From Meconema thalassinum (lineage: Eukaryota > Arthropoda > Insecta > Orthoptera > Tettigoniidae), in NCBI GenBank assembly GCA_946902985.2, contig OX336397.1:152637890-152701889 (forward strand): a stretch of 64,000 nucleotides of DNA, written 5' to 3'. The position numbers and the translations under genes are program-made. This document shows positions 33,901 through 46,300 of the stretch, in pieces. How positions within the stretch are numbered: position 1 is the stretch's first letter; every line of letters begins with the position of its first letter. The notes under the pieces were generated by a model. The model saw only the letters and a list, made by a program, of their open reading frames with translations. It ran no database searches and was not told the origin of the DNA.

Positions 33901-34411
33901 AAAGTTTCAAGAGAGCAGGAGACTGGCCCGGGTAGGGATTGCACTGTACTTGACGGCCGAACTATGAGTGAGAGTTGCTTAACCAAGCACGAAGGTACCA
34001 AGGGGAGAAGATGGTGGGGGGAAAGGGACAAAAGAGCACACATCAGAATATACAACTTAAGAAAGATAAAATTCTTATAGAGAACATAGAATTCTTCTTA
34101 GAGCAGTGTCTTCAAGGAGTTGTTAGCAGGTGACAATGACGAAGCCTGGTGGATGGGATTGGTGAAGAAGTCCTCTTGAGTATGTAGATGTTGAGGAACT
34201 TCAATGGTTAGCTGCTAGATGCCGCTAGATTGTTCATGGAAGATATATATCTAGAACAGACTCAAAGGAAACATAAATGCCTCTACAAAGAGAAAAGAAA
34301 TAGGGAGAGATCACTGTTGGTGTCTGAAAAGAAAGAAATTAAATAAAAGGTTTGAGCAAAGAGCAGCAAAAGCTAACTCTGCCTGACCGTGTATTCAAAA
34401 GAATACACCAT
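30945..34411. mobile_element. Unidentified 3.47 kb insertion splitting the Maverick right TIR
   Basis: By comparison with the intact left TIR (..AAATCCGATCATGCG in complement terms), the right TIR is split with CGAT on both sides (30941-30944 and 34412-34415), a 4-bp target duplication. CCGAT/TCGAT would be a 5-bp one with a mismatch, leaving TG...CA ends. The insert begins TGGGTAGG and ends ACACCAT. It contains no recognisable protein: the 92-124-codon frames have no motif. AGTTCCCACGGAGG occurs twice (about 33387 and 33568). A block GTGGCGA.TCCT...ATGTAGGACGT occurs at about 31130 and inverted at about 31718-31755. No LTR pair is visible. A solo LTR, a non-coding LTR derivative or another non-autonomous element are open. 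Confidence 0.65.
34389..34408. repeat. Perfect short hairpin at the end of the insertion
   Basis: GTGTATTC and its complement GAATACAC are separated by AAAA, giving an 8-bp stem three bases from the insertion's right end. It could be a terminator or element-end structure; chance cannot be excluded. Confidence 0.5.
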
Positions 34412-34489
34412 CGATCATGCGTTCGGGAGATATCGGCAAAGTTTATATGAACGTAGGGGGAGTCACCGCTCTCTTGTTACCCCACTACT
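34412..34489 (-). repeat. Maverick right terminal inverted repeat, outer 78 bp
   Basis: The complement of this segment matches 14302-14380, including TTCATATAAACTT, GCCGATATCTCCCGAACGCA and the AGTAGTGGGG terminus. It is separated from the inner part by the 3.47 kb insertion. Confidence 0.85.
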
Positions 34490-35021
34490 ATAGTAGATGT
34501 AGATGCAGGCGCCTCGGGAAAAGCCCGCTTCGTTTCTGAGACAAGTCTCGGTATGCTCAAAGGTTTCGGACTCAACAATATCTTTTTGAACGGTTAATTT
34601 CAACCGCTAAGGCAGATAATAGACCATGTTTAACTAATTCAAATTGAAGAGGATTTTAAACTGATATGTCAATATTCTTTCAAGAACGTTACTGGAATAA
34701 CATATTAATATTGAGATACTATTATATTAATGCTAAAGCTAGGAAGGTGAAATTTGGTATCTAGGTAGTTACTAGCACAACGAGATGCTGAAATACATCA
34801 TTTTGTTGTGACGTTCCTAACATGGGCGTAGGGAGGAGGACGGTAGGGGATTTGAACTTAATACTCAACTCATTATTTCAACAATCTCATGCTGTGGGCT
34901 TATGTCTGTACCTTTGAAATATGCACAGAGTGAGCTCACTCATATATAGAATTATTTTGGTGGCTAGAATTCAGTAGTAATGAGGTGATTGGGTTTAAAA
35001 TTTTTGGCAATCTATTGTTGC
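34490..35021. other. Spacer between Maverick and satellite array
   Basis: About 530 bp without gene or repeat units. The Maverick evidently inserted just outside the satellite edge. Confidence 0.5.
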
Positions 35022-35220
35022 ATTTTCTTCGCCCCGCATATAACAGCCCCAGGGGCGCCCCTGGGTAACGGGGTTATCAAGGGGTGGACATATATTATGG
35101 TGTTTGAAGCTATTTTCTGCGCCCCCTTATGACAGCCCTAGGACCGCCCCTGAGTAACGGGGTTAATGAGGGGTGGACATACATTATGGTGTTTGAAACC
35201 ATTTTCTGCGCCTCCATATG
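35022..35220. repeat. Degenerate edge monomers of the satellite
   Basis: The first two or three copies differ most from the consensus: ATTTTCTTCGCCCCGCATATAAC at the outset, GTTATCAAGG, GTTAATGAGG, CCTTATGACAG and GCCTCCATATG. Decay at the array edge is usual for satellites. Confidence 0.85.
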
Positions 35221-38200
35221 ACAGCCCTAGGGCCACCCCTGGATAACGGGGTTAATAAGGGGTGGACATACATTATGGTGTTCGAAGCTATTTTCTGCGC
35301 CCCCCATATGACAGCCCTTGGGCCACCCCTGGGTAACGGGGTTAATAAGGGGTGGACATACATTATGGTGTTTGAAGCTATTTTCTGCGCTCCCTATATG
35401 ACAGCCCTTGGGCCACCCCTAGGTAACGGGGTTAATAAGGGGAGGACATACATTACGGTGTTTGAAGCTATTTTCTGCGCTCCCTATATGACAGCCCTAG
35501 GGCCACCCCTGGGTAACGGGGTTAATAAGGGGATGACATACATTATGGTGTTTGAAGCTATTTTCTGCGCTCCCTATATGACAGCCCTAGGGCCACCCCT
35601 GGGTAATGGGTTAATAAGGGGTGGACATACATTATGGTGTTTGAAGCTATTTTCTGCGCTCCCTATATGACAGCCCTAGGGCCATCCCTGGGTAACGGGG
35701 TTAATAAGGGGTGGACATACATTATGGTGTTTGAAGCTATTTTCTGCGCCCCCTATATGACAGCCCTAGGGCCACCCCTGGGTAACGGGGTTAATAAGGG
35801 GAGGACATACATTATGGTGTTTGAAGCTATTTTCTGCGCCCCCTATATGACAGCCCTAAGGCCGCCCCTGGGTAACGGGGTTAATAAGGGGTGGACATAC
35901 ATTATAGTGTTTGAAGCTATTTTCTGCGCCCCCTATATGACAGCCCTAGGGCCACCCCTGGGTAACGGGGTTAATAAGGGGTGGACATACATTATGGTGT
36001 TTGAAGTTATTTTCTGCGCTCCCTATATGACAGCCCTAGGGCCACCCCTGGGTAACGGGGTTAATAAGGGGTGGACATACATTATGGTGTTTGAAGCTAT
36101 TTTCTGCGCCCCCTATATGGCAGCCCTAGGGCCGCCCCTGGGTAACGGGGTTAATAAGGGGTGGACATACATTATATTGTTTGAAGCTATTTTCTGCGCT
36201 CCCTATATGACAGCCCTAGGGCCACCCCTGGGTAACGGGGTTAATAAGGGGTGGACATACATTATAGTGTTTGAAGCTATTTTCTGCGCCCCCTATATGA
36301 CAGCCCTAGGGCCACCCCTGGGTAACGGGGTTAATAAGGGGTGGACATACATTATAGTGTTTGAAGCTATTTTCTGCGCCCCCTATATGACAGCCCTAGG
36401 GCCACCCCTGGGTAACGGGGTTAATAAGGGGAGGACATACATTATAGTGTTTGAAGCTATTTTCTGCGCCCCCTATATGACAGCCCTAGGGCCACCCCTG
36501 GGTAACGGGGTTAATTAGGGGTGGACATACATTATAGTGTTTGAAGCTATTTTCTGCGCCCCCCATATGACAGCCCTAGGGCCACCCCTGAGTAACGGGG
36601 TTAATAAGGGGAGGACATACATTATGGTGTTTGAAGCTATTTTCTGCGCCCCCCATATGACAGCCCTAGGGCCATCCCAGGGTAACGGGGTTAATAAGGG
36701 GAGGACATACATTATGGTGTTTGAAGCTATTTTCTGCGCTCCCTATATGACAGCCCTAGGGCCACCCCTGGGTAACGGGGTTAAGAAGGGGTGGACATAC
36801 ATTATGGTGTTTGAAGCTATTTTCTTCGCTCCCTATATGACAGCCCTAGGGCCACCCCTGGGTAACGGGGTTAATAAGGGGTGGACATACATTATGGTGT
36901 TTGAAGTTATTTTCTGCGCTCCCTATATGACAGCCCTAGGGCCTCCCCTGGGTAACGGGGTTAATAAGGGGAGGACATACATTATGGTGTTTGAAGCTAT
37001 TTTCTGCGCCCCCTATATGACAGCCCTAGGGCCACCCCTGGGTAACGGGGTTAATAAGGGGTGGACATACATTATGGTGTTTGAAGCTATTTTCTTCGCT
37101 CCCTATATGACAGCCCTAGGGCCGCCCCTGGGTAACGGGGTTAATAAGGGGTGGACATACATTATAGTGTTTGAAGCTATTTTCTGCGCTCCCTATATGA
37201 CAGCCCTAGGGCCACCCCTGGGTAACGGGGTTAATAAGGGGTGGACATACATTATGGTGTTTGAAGCTATTTTCTGCGCTCCCTATATGACAGCCCTAGG
37301 GCCACCCCTGAGTAACGGGGTTAATAAGGGGTGGACATACATTATAGTGTTTGAAGCTATTTTCTGCGCTCCCTATATGACAGCCCTAGGGCCACCCCTG
37401 GGTAACGGGGTTAATAAGGGGGGGACATACATTATGGTGTTTGAAGCTATTTTCTGCGCTCCCTATATGACAGCCCTAGGGCCACCCCTGGGTAACGGGG
37501 TTAATAAGGGGAGGACATACATTATGCTGTTTGAAGCTATTCTCTGCGCTCCCTATATGACAGCCCTAGGGCCACCCCTGGGTAACGGGGTTAATAAGGG
37601 GTGGACATACATTATGGTGTTTGAAGCTATTTTCTGCGCCCCCTATATGACAGCCCCAGGGCCACCCCTGGGTAACGGGGTTAATAAGGGGTGGACATAC
37701 ATTATGGTGTTTGAAGCTATTTTCTGCGCCCCCTATATGACAGCCCTAGGGCCACCCCTGGGTAACGGGGTTATTAAGGGGAGGACATACATTATGGTGT
37801 TTGTGGCTATTTTCTGCGCTCCCTATATGACAGCCCTAGGGCCACCCCTGGGTAACGGGGTTAATAAGGGGTGGACATACATTATGGTGTTTGAAGCTAT
37901 TTTCTGCGCCCCCTATATGACAGCCCTAGGGCCACCCCTGGGTAACGGGGTTAATAAGGGGTGGACATACATTATAGTGTTTGAAGCTATTTTCTGCGCT
38001 CCCTATATGACAGCCCTAGGGCCACCCCTGGGTGACGGGGTTAATAAGGGGTGGACATACATTATAGTGTTTGAAGCTATTTTCTGCGCTCCCTATATGA
38101 CAGCCCTAGGGCCACCCCTGGGTAACGGGGTTAATAAGGGGTGGACATACATTATGGTGTTTGAAGCTATTTTCTGCGCTCCCTATATGACAGCCCTAGG

Positions 38201-41200
38201 GCCACCCCTGGGTAACGGGGTTAATAAGGGGTGGACATACATTATAGTGTTTGAAGCTATTTTCTGCGCTCCCTATATGACAGCCCTAGGGCCACCCCTG
38301 AGTAACGGGGTTAATAAGGGGTGGACATACATTATGGTGTTTGAAGCTATTTTCTGCGCTCCCTATATGACAGCCCTAGGGCCACCCCAGGGTAACGGGG
38401 TGAATAAGGGGTGGACATACATTATGGTGTTTGAAGCTATTTTCTGCGCCCCCCATATGACAGCCCTAGGGCCACCCCTGAGTAACGGGGTTAATAAGGG
38501 GTGGACATACATTATAGTGTTTGAAGCTATTTTCTGCGCTCCCTATATGACAGCCCTAGGGCCACCCCTAGGTAACGGGGTTAATAAGGGGTGGACATAA
38601 ATTATGGTGTTTGAAGCTATTTTCTGCGCTCCCTATATGACAGCCCTAGGGCCGCATCTGGGTAACGGGGTTAATAAGGGGAGGACATACATTATGGTGT
38701 TTGAAGCTATTTTCTGCGCTCCCTATATGACAGCCCTAGGGCCACCCCTGGGTAACGGGGTTAATAAGGGGAGGACATACATTATGGTGTTTGAAGCTAT
38801 TTTCTGCGCTCCTTATATGACAGCCCTAGGGCCACCCCTGGGTAACGGGGTTAATAAGAGGTGGACATACATTATGGTGTTTGAAACTATTTTCTGCGCC
38901 CCCTATATGACAGCCCTAGGGCCGCCCCTGGGTAACGGGGTTAATAAGGGGTGGGCATACATTATGGTGTTTGAAGCTATTTTCTGCGCCCCCTATATGA
39001 CAGCCCTAGGGCCACCCCTGGGTAACGGGGTTAATAAGGGGTGGACATACATTATGGTGTTTGAAGCTATTTTCTGCGCTCCCTATATGACAGCCCCAGG
39101 GCCACCCCTGGGTAACGGGGTTAATAAGGGGAGGACATACATTATGGTGTTTGAAGCTATTTTCTGCGCTCCCTATATGACAGCCCTAGGGCCACCCCTA
39201 GGTAACGGGGTTAATAAGGGGAGGACATACATTATAGTGTTTGAAGCTATTTTCTGCGCTCCCTATATGACAGCCCTAGGGCCGCCCCTGGGTAACGGGG
39301 TTAATAAGGGGTGGGCATACATTATGGTGTTTGAAGCTATTTTCTGCGCCCCCTATATGACAGCCCTAGGGCCACCCCTGGGTAACGGGGTTAATAAGGG
39401 GTGGACATACATTATGGTGTTTGAAGCTATTTTCTGCGCTCCCTATATGACAGCCCCAGGGCCACCCCTGGGTAACGGGGTTAATAAGGGGAGGACATAC
39501 ATTATAGTGTTTGAAGCTATTTTCTGCGCTCCCTATATGACAGCCCCAGGGCCACCCCTGGGTAACGGGGTTAATAAGGGGTTGACATACATTATGGTGT
39601 TTGAAGCTATTTTCTGCGCCCCCTATATGACAGCCCTAGGGCCGCCCCTGGGTAACGGGGATAATAAGGGGTGGACATACATTATAGTGTTTGAAGCTAT
39701 TTTCTGCGCTCCCTATATGACAGCCCTAGGGCCACCCCTGAGTAACGGGGTTAATAAGGGGTGGACATACATTATAGTGTTTGAAGCTATTTTCTGCGCT
39801 CCCTATATGACAGCCCTAGGGCCACCCCTGGGTAACGGGTTTAATAAGGGGAGGACATACATTATGGTGTTTGAAGCTATTTTCTGCGCTCCCTATATTA
39901 CAGCCCTAGGGCCACCCCTGGGTGACGGGGTTAATAAGGGGTGGACATACATTATAGTGTTTGAAGCTATTTTCTGCGCTCCCTATATGACAGCCCTAGG
40001 GCCACCCCTGGGTAACGGGGTTAATAAGGGGTGGACATACATTATGGTGTTTGAAGCTATTTTCTGCGCTCCCTATATGACAGCCCTAGGGCCACCCCTG
40101 GGTAACGGGGTTAATAAGGGGTGGACATACATTATGGTGTTTGAAGCTATTTTCTGCGCTCCCTATATGACAGACCTAGGGCCACCCCTGGGTAACGGGG
40201 TTAATAAGGGGTGGACATACATTATGGTGTTTGAAGCTATTTTCTGCGCTCCCTATATGACAGCCCTAGGGCCACCCCTGGGTAACGGGGTGAATAAGGG
40301 GTGGACATACATTATGGTGTTTGAAGCTATTTTCTGCGCCCCCCATATGACAGCCCTAGGGCCACCCCTGAGTAACGGGGTTAATAAGGGGTGGACATAC
40401 ATTATAGTGTTTGAAGCTATTTTCTGCGCTCCCTATATGACAGCCCTAGGGCCACCCCTGGGTAACGGGGTTAATAAGGGGTGGACATACATTATGGTGT
40501 TTGAAGCTATTTTCTGCGCCCCCCATATGACAGCCCCAGGGCCACCCCTAGGTTAATAAGGGGTGGACATACATTATGGTGTTTGAAGCTATTTTCTGCG
40601 CTCCCTATATGACAGCCCTAGGGCCACCCCTAGGTAACGGGGTTAATAAGGGGTGGACATACATTATGGTGTTTGAAGCTATTTTCTGCGCTCCCTATAT
40701 GACAGCCCTAGGGCCGCCCCTGGGTAACGGGGTTAATAAGGGGAGGACATACATTATGGTGTTTGAAGCTATTTTCTGCGCTCCCTATATGACAGCCCTA
40801 GGGCCACCCCTGGGTAACGGGGTTAATAAGAGGTGGACATACATTATGGTGTTTGAAACTATTTTCTGCGCCCCCTATATGACAGCCCTAGGGCCGCCCC
40901 TGGGTAACGGGGTTAATAAGGGGTGGGCATACATTATGGTGTTTGAAGCTATTTTCTGCGCCCCCTATATGACAGCCCTAGGGCCACCCCTGGGTAACGG
41001 GGTTAATAAGGGGTGGACATACATTATGGTGTTTGAAGCTATTTTCTGCGCTCCCTATATGACAGCCCCAGGGCCACCCCTGGGTAACGGGGTTAATAAG
41101 GGGAGGACATACATTATGGTGTTTGAAGCTATTTTCTGCGCTCCCTATATGACAGCCCTAGGGCCACCCCTAGGTAACGGGGTTAATAAGGGGAGGACAT

Positions 41201-43312
41201 ACATTATAGTGTTTGAAGCTAATTTCTGCGCTCCCTATATGACAGCCCTAGGGCCGCCCCTGGGTAACGGGGTTAATAAGGGGTGGGCATACATTATGGT
41301 GTTTGAAGCTATTTTCTGCGCCCCCTATATGACAGCCCTAGGGCCACCCCTGGGTAACGGGGTTAATAAGGGGTGGACATACATTATGGTGTTTGAAGCT
41401 ATTTTCTGCGCTCCCTATATGACAGCCCCAGGGCCACCCCTGGGTAACGGGGTTAATAAGGGGAGGACATACATTATAGTGTTTGAAGCTATTTTCTGCG
41501 CTCCCTATATGACAGCCCCAGGGCCGCCCCTGGGAAACGGGGTTAATAAGGGGTGGACATACATTATAGTGTTTGAAGCTATTTTCTGCGCCCCCTATAT
41601 GACAGCCCTAGGGCCACCCCTGGGTAACGGGGTTAATAAGGGGAGGACATACATTATAGTGTTTGAAGCTATTTTCTGCGCCCCCTATATGAGAGCCCTA
41701 GGGCCACCCCTGGGTAACGGGGTTAATAAGGGGAGGACATACATTATAGTGTTTGAAGCTATTTTCTGCGCTCCCTATATGACAGCCCTAGAGCCACCCC
41801 TGAGTAACGGGTTTAATAAGGGGTGGACATACATTATGGTGTTTGAAGCTATTTTCTGCGCTCCCTATATGACAGCCCTAGGACCGCCCCTGGGTAACGG
41901 GGTTAATAAGGGGTGGACATACATTATGGTGTTTGAAGCTATTTTCTGCGCCCCCCATATGACAGCCCTAGGACCGCCCCTGGGTAACGGGGTTAATAAG
42001 GGGGGGACATACATTAAGGTGTTTGAAGCTATTTTCTGCGCCCCCTATATGACAGCCCTAGGGCCACCCCTGGGTAACGGAGTTAATAAGGGGAGGACAT
42101 ACATTATAGTGTTTGAAGCTATTTCCTGCGCTCTCTATATGACAGCCCTAGGGCCACCCCTGGGTAACGGGGTTAATAAGGGGTGGACATACATTATGGT
42201 GTTTGAAGCTATTTTCTGCGCTCCCTATATGACAGCCCTAGGGCCGCCCCTGGGTAACGGGGTTAATAAGGGGTGGACATACATTATGGTGTTTGAAGCT
42301 ATTTTCTGCGCTCCCTATATGACAGCCCTAGGGCCACCCCTGGGTAACGGGGTTAATAAGGGGAGGACATACATTATGGTGTTTGAAGCTATTTTCTGTG
42401 CTCCCTATATGACAGCCCTAGGGCCACCCCTGGGTAACGGCGTTAATAAGGGGTGGACATACATTATGGTGTTTGAAGCTATTCTCTGCGCTCCCTATAT
42501 GACAGCCCTAGGGCCACCCCTGGGTAACGGGGTTAATAAGGGGTGGACATACATTATGGTGTTTGAAGTTATTTTCTGTGCTCCCTATATGACAGCCCTA
42601 GGGCCACCCCTGGGTAACGGGGTTAATAAGGGGAGGACATACATTATGGTGTTTGAAGCTATTTTCTGCGCTCCCTATATGACAGCCCTAGGGCCACCCC
42701 TAGGTAACGGGGTTAATAAGGGGTGGACATACATTATGGTGTTTGAAGCTATTTTCTGCGCTCCCTATATGACAGCCCTAGGGCCGCCCCTGGGTAACGG
42801 GGTTAATAAGGGGTGGACATACATTATGGTGTTTGAAGCTATTTTCTGCGCCCCCTATATGACAGCCCTAGGGCCACCCCTGGGTAACGGGGTTAATAAG
42901 GGGTGGACACACATTATGGTGTTTGAAGCTATTTTCTGCGCTCCCTATATGACAGCCCTAGGGCCACCCCTGGGTAACGGGGTTAATAAGGGGAGGACAT
43001 ACATTATGGTGTTTGAAGCTATTTTCTGCGCTCCCTATATGACAGCACTAGGGCCACCCCTGGGTAACGGGGTTAATAAGGGGAGGACATACATTATGGT
43101 GTTTGAAGCTATTTTCTGCGCTCCCTATATGACAGCCCTAGGGCCACCCCTGGGTAACGGGGTTAATAAGGGGAGGACATACATTATGGTGTTTGAAGCT
43201 ATTTTCTGCGCTCCCTATATGACAGCCCTAGGGCCACCCCTGGGTAACGGGGTTAATAAGGGGAGGACATACATTATGGTGTTTGAAGCTATTTTCTGCG
43301 CTCCCTATATGA
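35221..43312. repeat. Irregular part of the satellite
   Basis: About 90 monomers without a fixed higher-order period. It contains a shared 10-monomer block (about 38690-39590 and 40662-41562, offset 1972 bp = 22 monomers minus 8 bp) and, inside it, a 4-monomer (360-bp) repetition marked by GTGGGCATAC at 38951/39311 and 40923/41283. An 8-bp deletion lies at about 40552. The final ~1.1 kb (from about 42,200) already matches the 3' end of unit B, including TTCTGTGCTCCC and AACGGCGTTAAT. Confidence 0.8.
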
Positions 43313-46300
43313 CAGCCTAGGGCCACCCCTAGGTAACGGGGTTAATAAAGGGTGGACATACATTATATTGTTTGAAGCTATTTTCTGCGCCCCCTATATG
43401 ACAGCCCTAGGGCCACCCCTGGGTAACGGGGATAATAAGGGGTGGACATACATTATGGTGTTTGAAGATATTTTCTGCGCCCCCTATATGACAGCCCTAG
43501 GGCCACCCCTGGGTAACAGGGTTAATAAGGGGTGGACATACATTATGGTGTTTGAAGCTATTTTCTGCGCCCCCTATATGACAGCCCTAGGGCCACCCCA
43601 GGGTAACGGGGTTAATAAGGGGTGGACATACATTATGGTGTTTGAAGCTATTTTCTGCGCCCCCTATATGACAGCCCTAGGGCCGCCCCTGGGTAACGGG
43701 GTTAATAAGGGGAGGACATACATTATCGTGTTTGAAGCTATTCTCTGCGCCCCCTATATGACAGCCCCAGGGCCACCCCAGGGTAACGGGGTTAATTAGG
43801 GGTGGACATACATTATGGTGTTTGAAGCTATTCTCTGCGCTCCCTATATGACAGCCCTAGGGCCGCCCCAGGGTAACGGGGTTAATAAGGGGTGGACATA
43901 CATTATGGTGTTTGAAGCTATTTTCTGCGCCCCCTATATGACAGCCCCAGGGCCACCCCAGGGTAACGGGGTTAATAAGGGGTGGACATACATTATGGTG
44001 TTTGAAGCTATTTTCTGCGCCCCCTATATGACAGCCCTAGAGCCACCCCTGGGTGACGGGGTTAATAAGGGGAGGACATACATTATAGTGTTTGAAGCTA
44101 TTTTCTGCGCTCTCTATATGACAGCCCTAGGGCCACCCCTGGGTAACGGGGTTAATAAGGGGTGGACATACATTATGGTGTTTGAAGCTATTTTCTGCGC
44201 TCCCTATATGACAGCCCTAGGGCCACCCCTGGGTGACGGGGTTAATAAGGGGTGGACATACATTATGGTGTTTGAAGCTATTTTCTGCGCTCCCTATATG
44301 ACAGCCCTAGGGCCACCCCTGAGTAACGGGGTTAATAAGGGGTGGACACACATTATGGTGTTTGAAGCTATTTTCTGCGCTCCCCATAGGACAGCCCTAG
44401 GGCCACCCCTGAGTAACGGGGTTAATAAGGGGTGGACATACATTATGGTGTTTGAAGCTATTTTCTGCGCTCCCCATAGGACAGCCCTAGGGCCACCCCT
44501 GAGTAACGGGGTTAATAAGGGGTGGACACACATTATGGTGTTTGAAGTTATTTTCTGCGCTCCCTATAGGACAGCCCTAGGGCCACCCCTGAGTAACGGG
44601 GTTAATAAGGGGTGGACACACATTATGGTGTTTGAAGCTATTTTCTGCGCTCCCCATAGGACAGCCCTAGGGCCACCCCTGAGTAACGGGGTTAATAAGG
44701 GGTGGACACACATTATGGTGTTTGAAGCTATTTTCTCCGCTCCCTATATGACAGCCCTAGGGCCACCCCAGGGTGACGGGGTTAATAAGGGGTGGACACA
44801 CATTATAGTGTTTGAAGCTATTTTCTGCGCTCTCTATATGACAGCCCTAGGGCCACCCCTGGGTAACGGGGTTAATAAGGGGTGGACATACATTATGGTG
44901 TTTGAAGCTATTTTCTGCGCTCCCTATATGACAGCCCTAGGGCCACCCCTGGGTAACGGGGTTAATAAGGGGTGGACATATATTATGGTGTTTGAAGCTA
45001 TTTTCTGCGCTCCCTATATGACAGCCCTAGGGCCACCCCTGGGTAACGGGGTTAATAAGGGGTGGACATACATTATAGTGTTTGAAGCTATTTTCTGCGC
45101 TCCCTATATGACAGCCCTAGGGCCACCCCAGGGTAACGGGGTTAATAAGGGGTGGACATACATTATAGTGTTTGAAGCTATTTTCTGCGCTCCCTATATG
45201 ACAGCCCTAGGGCCACCCCTGGGTAATGGGGTTAATAAGGGGAGGACATACATTATGGTGTTTGAAGCTATTTTCTGCGCCCCCTATATGACAGCCCTAG
45301 GGCCACCCCTGGGTAACGGGGTTAATAAGGGGTGGACATACATTATAGTGTTTGAAGCTATTTTCTGCGCCCCCTATATGACAGCCCTAGGGCCACCCCA
45401 GGGTAACGGGGTTAATAAGGGGTGGACATACATTATGGTGTTTGAAGCTATTTTCTGCGCTCCCTATATGACAGCCCTAGGGCCACCCCAGGGTAACGGG
45501 GTTAATAAGGGGAGGACATACATTATGGTGTTTGAAGCTATTTTCTGCGCCCCCTATATGACAGCCCTAGGGCCACCCCTGGGTAACGGGGTTAATAAGG
45601 GGTGGACACACATTATGGTGTTTGAAGCTATTTTCTGCGCCCCCTATATGACAGCCCTAGGGCCACCCCTGGGTAACGGGGTTAATAAGGGGTGGACATA
45701 CATTATGGTGTTTGAAGCTATTTTCTGCGCTCCCTATATGACAGCCCTAGGGCCACCCCTGGGTAACGGGGTTAATAAGGGGTGGGCATACATTATGGTG
45801 TTTGAAGCTATTTTCTGCGCTCCCTATATGACAGCCCTAGGGCCACCCCTGGGTAACGGGGTTAATAAGGGGAGGACATACATTATGGTGTTTGAAGCTA
45901 TTTTCTGCGCTCCCTATATGACAGCCCTAGGGCCGCCCCTGGGTAACGGGGTTAATAAGGGGTGGACATACATTATGGTGTTTGAAGCTATTTTCTGCGC
46001 CCCCTATATGACAGCCCTAGGGCCGCCCCTGGGTGACGGGGTTAATAAGGGGAGGACATACATTATGGTGTTTGAAGCTATTTTCTGCGCTCCCTATATG
46101 ACAGCCCTAGGGCCACCCCAGGGTAACGGGGTAAATAAGGGGTGGACATACATTATGGTGTTTGAAGCTATTTTCTGCGCCCCCTATATGACAGCCCTAG
46201 GGCCACCCCTGGGTAACGGGGTTAATAAGGGGAGGACATACATTATGGTGTTTGAAGCTATTTTCTGCGCTCCCTATATGACAGCCCTAGGGCCACCCCT

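Larger units (their letters stand above)
14302..34489. mobile_element. Decayed Maverick/Polinton with nested insertions
   Basis: Long terminal inverted repeats start AGTAGTGGGG at 14302 and end with the complement at 34489. Between them lie the two hallmark genes: integrase C-terminus with chromodomain (15180-15560) and protein-primed DNA polymerase B (26213-28086). Mavericks are 15-20 kb virus-like DNA transposons; AG-starting long TIRs are typical. The span is 20.2 kb, but removing the nested SINEs, LTR-like segment, non-LTR element and the 3.47 kb insertion leaves only about 11 kb. Most of the integrase, the packaging ATPase, protease and capsid genes are therefore missing or unrecognisable. 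All coding remnants I could place are on the minus strand and broken. The element is not mobile by itself. Confidence 0.8.

Noticed and set aside
14296..34495. 6-bp Maverick target-site duplication (AGTGTA / ATAGTA)
   Set aside because: Only four of six positions match; not enough to claim a duplication.
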